Assembly (NCBI RefSeq): GCF_003634935.1
Contig: NZ_RBXO01000001.1
Span: 7,279,501 to 7,343,500 of the forward strand
Origin: Saccharothrix australiensis
GTDB lineage: Bacteria; Actinomycetota; Actinomycetes; Mycobacteriales; Pseudonocardiaceae
Direction of reading: 5' to 3'
DNA length: 64,000 bases
Shown here: one piece after another, positions 50,095 to 58,308 of the stretch
Position numbering within the stretch: position 1 is the first letter of the stretch
Layout: each line of letters starts with the position of its first letter
Translations under genes and position numbers: made by a program
The notes under the pieces: model-generated
Database searches by the model: none
What the model was told of the DNA's origin: nothing
The model's input: only the letters and a program-made list of their open reading frames with translations

Positions 50095-50894
50095 TGACGA
50101 CGTTCGGTGTGGACTTGGGCGTTGACCACGTGCGTGAACCGGTGACGATCTCCGCGCTGGAGTTCGACGTGCTCTGGGAGCACCTGCGGCTGGAGACCAT
50201 GCCGCTGGTGCTGAAGGTGCCGTCGCCCGGCAAGACCAACGCGGAGCGGGCGGAGCTGGAGCGCCGGGTGTGGGCCGGGCTGGACGCCCGCGGCCTGGGC
50301 CGGCCGGTGTCGCTCGACCCGATGCTGGAAGACCTCCTGCACCTGCTGAACCGGCCGCAGCACGAGGTCGACGGCAGGCTGTGGCTGGGGCGCAGCGTGC
50401 GGGTCCTCGCGGCGGCCAAGGGCCAGTCGGCGGTGCTGGCGGTGCTCGACGGCGAGCAGTTGACGCTGCGCCCGGCGTCCGCCGAGGGACTGCCCCGCGA
50501 GGCGCTGGGCGTGCTGCCGCCCGCACCGCCCGGTCCCGGCCACTCGGTGACCCTGCCGAGCGCCGACCTGGACGCCGCGGCGGAGGCGGCGGGCACCGCG
50601 GACAACCTGGAGGCGGCGCTGCGGTCGCGTGGCGTGCGGCAGGAGGACGCGCACACCCTGACCGAGATGTTCCGCGACGCGGGCCACCGGGGCCAGTTCG
50701 GCGCGGCGGCGCGCGACAAGTGGGGCAGGCGCGTACGACCGGACCACGTGGTGGGCTTCTTCGACAACCCGCACGGGCGGTACGTGCAACTGCGCCGGGC
50801 GACGCCGGGGCAGCAGCCGTGGAGCACGGTGTCGCCCACCGACTCGCGGCGGTTGGTGCAGCACCTGACCGACCTGTTGGCCGAGGTGTGCTGA
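50094..50894 (+). CDS. ESX secretion-associated protein EspG family
   Basis: A 266-residue protein with the EspG plan: N-terminal VTISALEFDVLWEHLRLETM, LERRVWAGLDARGL, a beta domain (EVDGRLWLGRSVRVLAAAKG), and the C-terminal GPRGQFG-like block GHRGQFGAAARD followed by VVGFFDNPHGRYVQLRR and the SRRLVQHLTDLLAEV helix. EspG binds PE-PPE pairs and keeps them soluble for type VII export. No ESX membrane genes are in the window, so the machine is elsewhere. Confidence 0.85.
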   Translation: MTTFGVDLGVDHVREPVTISALEFDVLWEHLRLETMPLVLKVPSPGKTNAERAELERRVWAGLDARGLGRPVSLDPMLEDLLHLLNRPQHEVDGRLWLGRSVRVLAAAKGQSAVLAVLDGEQLTLRPASAEGLPREALGVLPPAPPGPGHSVTLPSADLDAAAEAAGTADNLEAALRSRGVRQEDAHTLTEMFRDAGHRGQFGAAARDKWGRRVRPDHVVGFFDNPHGRYVQLRRATPGQQPWSTVSPTDSRRLVQHLTDLLAEVC

Positions 50895-50897
50895 GGG

Positions 50898-51029
50898 CTG
50901 TGTTTATTGGCCGCGACTCCGTCGCGGCGGCTCGGCCGCCTGAAGTCGGGCCATCGCGCCTGATTTCTTCGCGATCGAAAAGCGTGATCGCGAAGAAATG
51001 AGGCGCGACACCCCGACGCGGCCTCGCGG
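50898..51029 (+). repeat. Palindromic intergenic element, copy D
   Basis: Core 50954-51008 with the inner stem changed on both sides to TTCGCGATC/GATCGCGAA while the GAAAAGCGT loop is unchanged. The side hairpin GCCGCGAC-TCC-GTCGCGGC and the GGCGGC-TCG-GCCGCC hairpin are perfect here. Sits between espG and the convergent GGCT-like gene. Confidence 0.92.
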
Positions 51030-51082
51030 GCGCGGGAGCGGTGGCGGGGCGTGAGAGCCCGACTTGGCCTCGGGAGCGGTGC

Positions 51083-51119
51083 GGGGGTGAGGCCAGGGGG
51101 TCGGGGTGGGGATGGGGGG
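51083..51119 (+). other. G-run tract (G-quadruplex potential)
   Basis: Five runs of four to six G (51083-51087, 51096-51100, 51103-51106, 51108-51111, 51114-51119) follow repeat copy D by about 50 bp, at the 3' ends of two convergent genes. Confidence 0.6.
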
Positions 51120-51569
51120 TTAGGGGCCGATGCCTCGGCAGGGGCGGGTGCGCAGGTCGGCCACGTAGTCGTCCGGCGCGCCGGCTGCTTCGGCGGCGTC
51201 CGCCACCACGCCGATGTAGCGGGCCGACGGCAACCCCCCTTCGTAGGCGTCGAGCACGTACAGCCAGGCCGTGACCGAGCCTTCGAGGGTCTGGACGCGC
51301 AGGCGGATCTTCTTGTAGAGACCCAGCGCGCCCTCCCAGCGGTCGAGGCGGGACTCGTCGCGCGGGCTCACGTCGTACAGGACGGCGAAGACCTGCGAGT
51401 TAGGGTCTTCCACGATCGTGGCGAGCGCGCCTTCCCAGCCCAGGTCCTCGCCACCGAACGTCAGTCGCCATCCGGCGAGCCATCCGGTCCCCGCCATCGG
51501 GGAGTACGGGGCTCGCTCCATCATCTGGTTCGGGTCCATGTTGGACCCGTACGCGGCATAGAGCGGCAC
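51120..51569 (-). CDS. Gamma-glutamylcyclotransferase-like protein
   Basis: A 149-residue protein with the AYGSNMDPNQM loop at the N terminus, the signature of the GGCT/AIG2 fold, and a catalytic-type glutamate in AWLYVLDAYEGGLPS. Such enzymes release 5-oxoproline from gamma-glutamyl peptides, though the substrate of this member is unknown. It faces the LpdA-like gene divergently. Confidence 0.85.
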   Translation of the reverse strand: MPLYAAYGSNMDPNQMMERAPYSPMAGTGWLAGWRLTFGGEDLGWEGALATIVEDPNSQVFAVLYDVSPRDESRLDRWEGALGLYKKIRLRVQTLEGSVTAWLYVLDAYEGGLPSARYIGVVADAAEAAGAPDDYVADLRTRPCRGIGP

Positions 51570-51686
51570 GCCGACAGCCTAGCGACCTCGCGATCACCCG
51601 GAGGAACCAGAAGACCGGACGACACGCTCCCGAACCCGACCGCGTACGGTTGACCGGCCCGGAGCAGAACGCGAGGAGGACGTGTC

Positions 51687-53090
51687 GTGACCCGCATCGT
51701 CATCATGGGCGGTGGTCCCGCAGGTTACGAGGCGGCACTGGTCGCGGCCCAGCACGGCGCCGACGTGACCATCGTCGAGCGCGAGGGGCTGGGCGGCGCG
51801 TGCGTGCTCTACGACTGCGTGCCATCGAAGACCTTCATCGCCTCGGCGGGTGGCCGCAGCGCCTTCCGCAACGCCGGTGAGCTGGGCATTCGCACCGACG
51901 ACACGGAGGCGGCCGTCGACCTGCCGGTCGTCCACGGCCGCGTGAAGGGCCTCGCGCTGGCGCAGTCCGCCGACGTCCGCGCCCGCCTCCAGCGGGAGGG
52001 CGTCCGGATCATCACCGGCACGGCGAAGTTCGGCGACGACGAGCGCGGCCTCGCCCAGCACCGCGTGGTCGCGACCGCGGACGACGGCACGACCGAGACC
52101 CTGCCCGCCGACGTGGTGCTCATCGCGACCGGCGCGACCCCGCGCGTGTTGCCCGGCGCCGAGCCGGACGGCAAGCGCGTCCTGAACTGGCGGCAGATCT
52201 ACGACCTGCCCGAGCTGCCCGAGCACCTGGCCGTGATCGGCTCCGGCGTGACCGGCGTCGAGTTCGCCTCGGCCTACACCGAGCTGGGCGTCAAGGTGAC
52301 GATGGTGTCGAGCCGGGACCGCGTCCTGCCGCACGAGGACGCCGACGCGGCGGTCGTGCTGGAGGACGTGTTCGCCGAGCGCGGCACCGCCGTGGTGAAG
52401 CACGCTCGCGCGGAGCGCGTGGAGAACGTCGGCGACGGCGTCCTGATTCACCTGGAAGACGGTCGCACGATCGAGGCCAGCCACGCCCTGATGACCGTCG
52501 GCTCGGTGCCGAACACGGCCGACATCGGCCTGGACAAGATCGGCATCGAACTCGGGCGCGGCGGCTACATCCCGGTCGACCGGGTGTCCCGCACGAACAT
52601 CTCGGGCGTCTACGCGGCCGGCGACTGCACGGGCGTGCTGCTGCTCGCGAGCGTCGCCGCCATGCAGGGTCGCATCGCCATGTGGCACGCGCTGGGCGAG
52701 GGCGTCAGCCCGATCAAGCTCAAGACGGTCGCCGCGAACGTGTTCACGAACCCGGAGATCGCGTCGGTCGGCATCAGCCAGCAGGCGATCGACTCCGGCG
52801 AGGTGCCCGCGCGGACCGTCATGCTGCCGCTGGCGACCAACCCGCGCGCGAAGATGGAGGGCCTGCGCCGGGGCTTCGTGAAGCTGTTCTGCCGCCCGGC
52901 GACCGGTGTGGTCATCGGCGGTGTGGTCGTCGCGCCGAACGCGAGCGAGCTGATCCTCCCGATCGCCCTCGCGGTGCAGAACCAGCTCACCGTGGAGGAC
53001 CTGGCGACGACGTTCTCGGTCTACCCGTCGCTGACCGGGTCGATCACCGAGGCGGGCCGCCAGCTCATGCGGCACGACGATCTGAACTGA
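51687..53090 (+). CDS. lpdA: NAD(P)H-quinone dehydrogenase of the lipoamide-dehydrogenase family (LpdA/Rv3303c type)
   Basis: A 467-residue FAD/NAD(P) disulfide oxidoreductase from a GTG. The FAD site MGGGPAGYEAALVAAQHG, the redox pair GGACVLYDCVPSK (C-x4-C), NAD(P) site IGSGVTGVEFASAYTELG and YAAGDCTGVLLLASVAA are present. At the C terminus, where lipoamide dehydrogenases have a His-x4-Glu dyad (HPTLSE), this protein reads YPSLTGSITE, so lipoamide activity is unlikely. Rv3303c behaves as a quinone reductase and shares the same feature. It lies near glpD in mycobacteria as it does here. Confidence 0.88.
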   Translation: MTRIVIMGGGPAGYEAALVAAQHGADVTIVEREGLGGACVLYDCVPSKTFIASAGGRSAFRNAGELGIRTDDTEAAVDLPVVHGRVKGLALAQSADVRARLQREGVRIITGTAKFGDDERGLAQHRVVATADDGTTETLPADVVLIATGATPRVLPGAEPDGKRVLNWRQIYDLPELPEHLAVIGSGVTGVEFASAYTELGVKVTMVSSRDRVLPHEDADAAVVLEDVFAERGTAVVKHARAERVENVGDGVLIHLEDGRTIEASHALMTVGSVPNTADIGLDKIGIELGRGGYIPVDRVSRTNISGVYAAGDCTGVLLLASVAAMQGRIAMWHALGEGVSPIKLKTVAANVFTNPEIASVGISQQAIDSGEVPARTVMLPLATNPRAKMEGLRRGFVKLFCRPATGVVIGGVVVAPNASELILPIALAVQNQLTVEDLATTFSVYPSLTGSITEAGRQLMRHDDLN

Positions 53091-53100
53091 GTGGGATTTG

Positions 53101-53486
53101 CTGTGTTTGATGGCCCGACTCCGTCGGGCGGCTCGGCCGCCTGGAGGTCGGCGGCTCGCGGGGCGACTTCCGCCGATCGAAAAGCATGATCGTCGGAACC
53201 CGCGCCACGAACCACCGACGCGGCCTCGCTGTGTTGGATTTGCCCTCCTCCGTCGGGCGGCTCGGCCGCCTGGGAGTCGGCGGCTCGCGGGGCGACCTCC
53301 GCCGATCGAAAAGCGTGATCGGCGGCACCCGCGCCGCGAACCACCGACGCGGCCTCGCTGTGTTGGATTTGCCCTCCTCCGTCGGGCGGCTCGGCCGCCT
53401 GGGAGTCGGCGGCTCGCGGGGCGACCTCCGCCGATCGAAAAGCGTGATCGGCGGCACCCGCGCCGCGAACCACCGACGCGGCCTCG
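53101..53486 (+). repeat. Palindromic intergenic element, three tandem copies (array E)
   Basis: Units 53101-53228 (128 nt), 53229-53357 and 53358-53486 (129 nt each). Units 2 and 3 appear identical; unit 1 differs at several bases. They keep TGTGTT, GGCGGCTCGGCCGCC, the inner stem CCGCCGATC/GATCGGCGG around GAAAAGCGT, and CGACGCGGCCTCG, but the outer stem of the 55-nt core is replaced. Located between convergent lpdA and glpK. Confidence 0.92.
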
Positions 53487-53507
53487 CGGCGGGCGGTTGG
53501 GTTGGGG

Positions 53508-55013
53508 TTACTCGACCCAGTTCAGGGTGCGTGACACGGCCTTCTTCCAGAAGTGGTAGAGGCGGTCCCTGGTCTCGGCGTCCATCGTCGGTTCCCACTG
53601 CTTGTCCTGCGCCCAGTTCTGCCGGATGTCGTCCTCCGAGGCCCAGAACCCGACCGCCAGGCCCGCCGCGTAGGCCGCGCCCAGCGCCGTCGTCTCGTTG
53701 ACCACCGGGCGGATCACCGGCACGTCGAGGATGTCCGCCTGGAACTGCATGAGCAGCTCGTTGACCACCATGCCGCCGTCGACCTTCAGCGACGTCAGCG
53801 CCACGCCCGAGTCGGCGTTCATCGCGTCGATCACCTCGCGGGTCTGGAACGCGGTCGCCTCCAGCACCGCGCGCGACAGGTGGCCCTTGTTCACGAACCG
53901 CGTCAGGCCGACGATCGCGCCACGCGCGTCCGAGCGCCAGTGCGGCGCGTACAGCCCGGAGAACGCGGGCACGAAGTACGCGCCGCCGTTGTCCTCCACC
54001 GACCGCGCGTACCGCTCCACCTCGCCGGCCGTGCCCAGGATGCCGAGGTTGTCGCGCAGCCACTGCACCAGCGACCCGGTGACGGCGATCGACCCCTCCA
54101 GCGCGTACACCGGCGCGGACGCCCCGATCTGGTAGCAGACGGTGGTGAGCAGGCCGTTCTCGCTCATCACCTTGTCCGTGCCGGTGTTGAGCAGGACGAA
54201 GTTGCCGGTGCCGTAGGTGTTCTTCGCCTCGCCCGGCGACAGGCACGCCTGCCCGAACGTCGCCGCCTGCTGGTCGCCGAGGATGCCCGCGATCGGCACG
54301 GAGGCCAGCGCGCTCCGCTCCCGGACGTGGCCGTAGACCTCGGACGACGACCTGATCTCCGGCAGCATGGACATCGGGACGCCCATGTCGGCGGCGATCT
54401 CCGCGTCCCACGACAGCGTGTCGAGGTTCATCAGCAGCGTGCGGGACGCGTTGGTCGGGTCGGTGACGTGCACGCCGCCGTCGACGCCACCGGTCAGGTT
54501 CCACAGCAGCCAGGTGTCCATGTTGCCGAACAGCAGGTCGCCCGCCTCGGCCCTGGCCCGCGCGCCCTCGACGTTGTCCAGCACCCAGCGGACCTTCGGG
54601 CCCGAGAAGTAGGTCGCCAGCGGCAGCCCCGTCCGGTCGCGGTAGCGCTCCTGACCGCCGCCCAGGTCCGCCAGGTCGCGGCAGATGCGGTCGGTCCGGG
54701 TGTCCTGCCAGACGATCGCGTTGTAGACCGGTTCGCCGGTCGTCCGGTCCCAGACCACGGCCGTCTCGCGCTGGTTGGTGATGCCGACGGCGGCGATGTC
54801 CTCGGTGGTCAGGTCGGCCTTGGCGAGCGCGCCCGCCGCGACCTGGCGGGTGTTGGTCCACACCTCGCGCGGGTCGTGCTCGACCCAGCCCGCGCGGGGG
54901 AAGATCTGCTCGTGCTCCGTCTGGTCGACCGAGACCACGTGCCCGGAGTGGTCGAAGACCATGCACCGCGTCGACGTGGTGCCCTGGTCGATCGCGGCCA
55001 CGTACTTCGTCAT
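53508..55013 (-). CDS. glpK: Glycerol kinase
   Basis: A 501-residue FGGY-family kinase from the ATG at 55013. Motifs: AAIDQGTTSTRCMVFD (phosphate 1), NQRETAVVWDRTTGEP, GDQQAATFGQACLSPGEAK, GTGNFVLLNTG, YFVPAFSGLYAPHWRSDARG and KVDGGMVVNELLMQFQ. It phosphorylates glycerol to glycerol-3-phosphate. It follows glpF on the same strand and faces glpD across a 188-bp control region. Confidence 0.96.
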   Translation of the reverse strand: MTKYVAAIDQGTTSTRCMVFDHSGHVVSVDQTEHEQIFPRAGWVEHDPREVWTNTRQVAAGALAKADLTTEDIAAVGITNQRETAVVWDRTTGEPVYNAIVWQDTRTDRICRDLADLGGGQERYRDRTGLPLATYFSGPKVRWVLDNVEGARARAEAGDLLFGNMDTWLLWNLTGGVDGGVHVTDPTNASRTLLMNLDTLSWDAEIAADMGVPMSMLPEIRSSSEVYGHVRERSALASVPIAGILGDQQAATFGQACLSPGEAKNTYGTGNFVLLNTGTDKVMSENGLLTTVCYQIGASAPVYALEGSIAVTGSLVQWLRDNLGILGTAGEVERYARSVEDNGGAYFVPAFSGLYAPHWRSDARGAIVGLTRFVNKGHLSRAVLEATAFQTREVIDAMNADSGVALTSLKVDGGMVVNELLMQFQADILDVPVIRPVVNETTALGAAYAAGLAVGFWASEDDIRQNWAQDKQWEPTMDAETRDRLYHFWKKAVSRTLNWVE

Positions 55014-55039
55014 GCTGCGTCCTTTCGTGCCGTCGTCCG

Positions 55040-55780
55040 TCAGACCGGGAGAGCGAGGTAGAGCAGCGCGGCGAGCACGCCGCCGGTGAGCGGGCCGGCC
55101 ACCGGTATCCAGGAGTAGCCCCAGTCGGCGTCCGCCTTGCCGCGGATGGGCAGCACCGCGTAGGCAATGCGCGGCCCGAGGTCGCGCGCGGGGTTGATCG
55201 CGTACCCGGTGGGGCCGCCGAGCGAGTTGCCGATGCCGATGACCAGGAACGCCACCGCCGCGTAGCCCAGCGCGGAGTTGCCGAACTGCGGGACGCCGTC
55301 CTCGGCGGCCTTCGCGCCGGGGCTCAGCAGGATCCAGATGACCAGGACGAACGTGCCGATCACCTCGGTGACGAGGTTCCAGCCGACGTTCGGCACGGTC
55401 GGTGCGGTGCAGAAGATGCCGCGGGTGTTCGCCGGCTCGTCGTGCGCGTCGAACTGCGCCTTGTAGGCCAGCCACGCGAGCACCGCGCCGAGGAACGCGC
55501 CGACGAACTGCCCGGCGAGGTAGGCGGGCACCAGGCCCCACCCGACCTTGCCCGCGACCGCGAGCCCCAGCGTGACGGCGGGGTTGAGGTGCGCGCCGCT
55601 CGGCGCGGCCAGGCTGGCGCCCGCGAAGACCGCGAACCCCCAGCCCATGTTGACCAGGAGCCAGCCGCCGCCGTTGCCCAGCGAGTCCTTCAGGACGGTG
55701 TTGGCGACCACACCGGCGCCCAGCAGGACCAGGATCGCGGTGCCGAGGGTTTCCCACACGAGGACCGAACCACTGCCCAT
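55040..55780 (-). CDS. glpF: Glycerol uptake facilitator (aquaglyceroporin)
   Basis: A 246-residue MIP channel with six membrane segments and two NPA boxes: HLNPAVTLGLA and AINPARDLGPRIA. The D after the second box (NPARD) marks the glycerol-conducting subgroup. A perfect AAGGAGGT ribosome site precedes the ATG at 55780. First gene of the glpF-glpK unit. Confidence 0.95.
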   Translation of the reverse strand: MGSGSVLVWETLGTAILVLLGAGVVANTVLKDSLGNGGGWLLVNMGWGFAVFAGASLAAPSGAHLNPAVTLGLAVAGKVGWGLVPAYLAGQFVGAFLGAVLAWLAYKAQFDAHDEPANTRGIFCTAPTVPNVGWNLVTEVIGTFVLVIWILLSPGAKAAEDGVPQFGNSALGYAAVAFLVIGIGNSLGGPTGYAINPARDLGPRIAYAVLPIRGKADADWGYSWIPVAGPLTGGVLAALLYLALPV

Positions 55781-55968
55781 CCGCCGACCTCCTTGCCTTC
55801 AGGCAGGGGGCGACGCACTGTCCGGGGTCCGGCGGCGCTGCCCACCCAACGATGTGCTCAGACGCTAGTTCGGGGGCTGATCAGCTGTCTACGGTGGCGT
55901 ACCAGCGGGTAACGTGATCCAGTCAGTCCAGGTCGGACCGTTCGTCAGTATCAGGGAGGCGTTGACCC
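55781..55968. promoter_or_regulatory. Shared glp control region
   Basis: The 188 bp between glpF (leftward) and glpD (rightward) must hold both promoters. I see the ribosome sites (AAGGAGGT for glpF, GGGAGG for glpD) but no palindrome that I can assign to a GlpR-type regulator, and no regulator gene is in the window. Confidence 0.6.
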
Positions 55969-57705
55969 GTGGCCACGCGCAAGCCGCCGACAGACCCCGC
56001 CGCCCCTGCCCGCCTCGGCCCGTCGGAACGCGAGGAGGCGTGGGCGCGCCTGGAGTCCGAGACCTTCGACCTGGTGATCATCGGCGGTGGCGTCGTCGGC
56101 GTCGGCGCCGCGCTCGACGCGGCGACCCGCGGCCTCCGGGTGGCCCTCGTCGAGGCGAGGGACCTGGCCTCCGGGACGTCCAGCCGCTCGTCCAAGCTGT
56201 TCCACGGCGGCCTGCGCTACCTGGAGCAGTTGGAGTTCGGCCTGGTGCGGGAAGCCCTCCGCGAGCGCGAGCTGATGCTCACCCGGATCGCACCGCACCT
56301 GGTGAAGCCGGTCAGCTTCCTCTACCCCCTGACGCACCGGATCTGGGAGCGCCCCTACACGGCGGCGGGCCTGCTGATGTACGACACGATGGGCGGCGCG
56401 CGCTCGGTGCCCGGCCAGAAGCACTTGACGCGGGCGGGCGCGCTGCGCATGGTGCCCGCGCTCAAGCGCAACGCCCTGGTCGGGGGCATCAGGTACTACG
56501 ACGCGCAGGCCGACGACGCCCGGCACACCATGATGGTCGGCCGGACGGCGGCGCACTACGGCGCGGTCGTGCGGACGTCGACGCAGGTGGTCGGGTTCCT
56601 GCGCGAGGCGGACCGGGTCTCGGGCGTGCGCGTGCGGGACGTCGAGGACGGGCGGGAGACCGACGTCCGGGCCCACGCGGTGATCAACGCGACCGGTGTC
56701 TGGACCGACGAGCTGCAACGCCTGTCCGGCAGCCGGGGCCGGTTCCGGGTGCGGGCGAGCAAGGGCGTCCACGTCGTCGTGCCGAGGGACCGGATCGTCT
56801 CGGAGTCCGGCCTGATCCTCCGCACGGAGAAGTCGGTCCTGTTCGTCATCCCGTGGCGGAATCACTGGATCGTGGGAACCACGGACACGGACTGGAACCT
56901 CGACCTCGCGCACCCGGCGGCCACGCGGCACGACATCGACTACATCCTCGACCACGTCAACAAGGTGCTGGCGACACCCCTGACGCACGACGACATCGAG
57001 GGCGTCTACGCGGGCCTGCGACCGCTGCTGGCGGGCGAGAGCGAGTCGACGTCCAAGCTGTCCAGGGAGCACGCGGTGGCGCGCGTGTCGCCCGGCCTGG
57101 TCGCGATCGCGGGCGGCAAGTACACGACCTACCGGGTGATGGGCGCGGACGCCGTGGACGCGGCGTCGGTCGACCTGCCGGGCCGCATCCAGGCGTCGAT
57201 CACCGACAAGGTGCCCCTGATCGGGGCCGACGGTTACCACGCCCTGGTGAACCAGGCGGACCAGCTCGCGAGCCGCTACGGCCTGCACCCGTACCGGGTG
57301 CGCCACCTGCTGGACCGCTACGGCTCACTGGTGCACGAGGTCCTGGCGACGGCGGACCCGGAACTGCTCAGGCCCGTGCCCGACGCGCCGGACTACCTCC
57401 AGGTGGAGATCGTCTACGCGGCGTCCCACGAGGGCGCGCTGCACCTGGACGACGTGCTGACCCGCCGGACCCGGATCTCGATCGAGTACCCGCACCGGGG
57501 CACGGCCTGCGCGCGGCCGGTGGCGGAACTGATGGCACGGGTGCACGGCTGGGACGAGTCCCGGATCGCCCACGAGATCTCCGTCTACACCGCGCGCGTG
57601 GACGCGGAACGCGCCTCCCAGACCGAACCGGACGACCAGGCGGCCGACGCGGTACGAGCAGCCGCCCCCGAAGCCCGCCCGCACATCACCGAACCCGTGA
57701 GCTGA
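55969..57705 (+). CDS. glpD: Aerobic glycerol-3-phosphate dehydrogenase
   Basis: A 578-residue FAD enzyme from a GTG. FAD binding VIIGGGVVGVGAALDAATRG, then SGTSSRSSKLFHGGLRYLEQ, INATGVWTDELQRLSG, KSVLFVIPWRNHWIVGTTD and GGKYTTYRVMG; a C-terminal DAO_C domain ends near YTARVDAERASQ. It oxidises glycerol-3-phosphate to dihydroxyacetone phosphate at the membrane, passing electrons to quinone. Completes the glycerol pathway with glpF and glpK. Confidence 0.95.
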   Translation: MATRKPPTDPAAPARLGPSEREEAWARLESETFDLVIIGGGVVGVGAALDAATRGLRVALVEARDLASGTSSRSSKLFHGGLRYLEQLEFGLVREALRERELMLTRIAPHLVKPVSFLYPLTHRIWERPYTAAGLLMYDTMGGARSVPGQKHLTRAGALRMVPALKRNALVGGIRYYDAQADDARHTMMVGRTAAHYGAVVRTSTQVVGFLREADRVSGVRVRDVEDGRETDVRAHAVINATGVWTDELQRLSGSRGRFRVRASKGVHVVVPRDRIVSESGLILRTEKSVLFVIPWRNHWIVGTTDTDWNLDLAHPAATRHDIDYILDHVNKVLATPLTHDDIEGVYAGLRPLLAGESESTSKLSREHAVARVSPGLVAIAGGKYTTYRVMGADAVDAASVDLPGRIQASITDKVPLIGADGYHALVNQADQLASRYGLHPYRVRHLLDRYGSLVHEVLATADPELLRPVPDAPDYLQVEIVYAASHEGALHLDDVLTRRTRISIEYPHRGTACARPVAELMARVHGWDESRIAHEISVYTARVDAERASQTEPDDQAADAVRAAAPEARPHITEPVS

Positions 57706-57757
57706 CCCCGCCGCCGAGCGCACCAGCGGTGGCGCGCCACGCGCACACCTCACCCGA

Positions 57758-57884
57758 GCGTGTCATCCCCGTATGGCCTGCCCGCAGGGGACCGCGCTTG
57801 GTCAGGCAGGTCAAGCACGCCCTTCGCTTGACCTGCCTGACCAAGCGTAGTGGTCTTCGACCAGGCCACACGGGGATGACACGC
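57758..57884. repeat. Cloverleaf-like palindromic element
   Basis: Outer arms 57758-57780 and 57862-57884 pair over 23 bp with one mismatch (GCGTGTCATCCCCGT...). Inside is a perfect 22-bp hairpin (57795-57816 with 57826-57847, CGCTTGGTCAGGCAGGTCAA with 9-nt loop), plus small side hairpins CCTG-CCCG-CAGG and GGTC-TTC-GACC. Not related to the 55-nt core family. It follows glpD by 52 bp. I recall similar sequences from other genomes of this order. Confidence 0.9.
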
Positions 57885-58308
57885 GACGCTTCACCCTTGC
57901 ACCGCGCCGCACCGAAGGCACGCCCGAGGGTCATCCTCGGTGGCCGGCCCGTCCGGCGAGGACGCTTTTCACGCTTTGCCCCGCCCCGGAACCGCACCCC
58001 CGAGCCGCCACTCACACCAAGGCGGGCCGAGCCACCCACACCAACACGGGCATCCTCGGGACACGAACGCCCCCAGGCAGAGAATCACACGCGAACGCAG
58101 GCGTCCCCGAGAAGTGAGCGCCCCCGACACTCACCCAACCACGCGGGTACGACAATCCCCAGTCATCCCTGAGAACAGCCCCCAGCCTTCTCAGGCAACA
58201 CCCTGACCGACAACGCTCCCCCAGCAATGTCCCCCCAGCAATGCCCCCCAGCAGCGCTCCCCCCAAGAACGCTCCCCCAGCAGCACTCCCGACCCTCCGG
58301 CAGCGCCC
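57885..58308. other. Non-coding stretch between glpD and the M20 genes
   Basis: No convincing gene. The right half has C-runs of five to six at intervals of 13-15 bp (58218, 58231, 58244, 58259, 58274), each followed by AGCA or AAGA. Read on the minus strand, after the M20 gene at 58309, they are regularly spaced G-runs. Confidence 0.6.

Noticed and set aside
51594..53075. A 493-codon minus-strand frame opposite the LpdA-like gene
   Set aside because: Antisense shadow of a certain flavoprotein gene with no domain of its own.
53021..53473. Short frames with a repeated peptide across the tandem array at 53101-53486
   Set aside because: The repetition comes from the DNA repeat; the same element is read in other frames and strands elsewhere and is structured, so coding is unlikely.
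53101..53486. CRISPR array
   Set aside because: The units are 128-129 nt head-to-tail copies with no unique spacers and no cas genes nearby.
57686..58039. A 117-codon minus-strand frame over the cloverleaf palindrome
   Set aside because: It spans the palindrome and its peptide only mirrors the inverted arms. Similar predicted proteins in other genomes are probably the same artefact.
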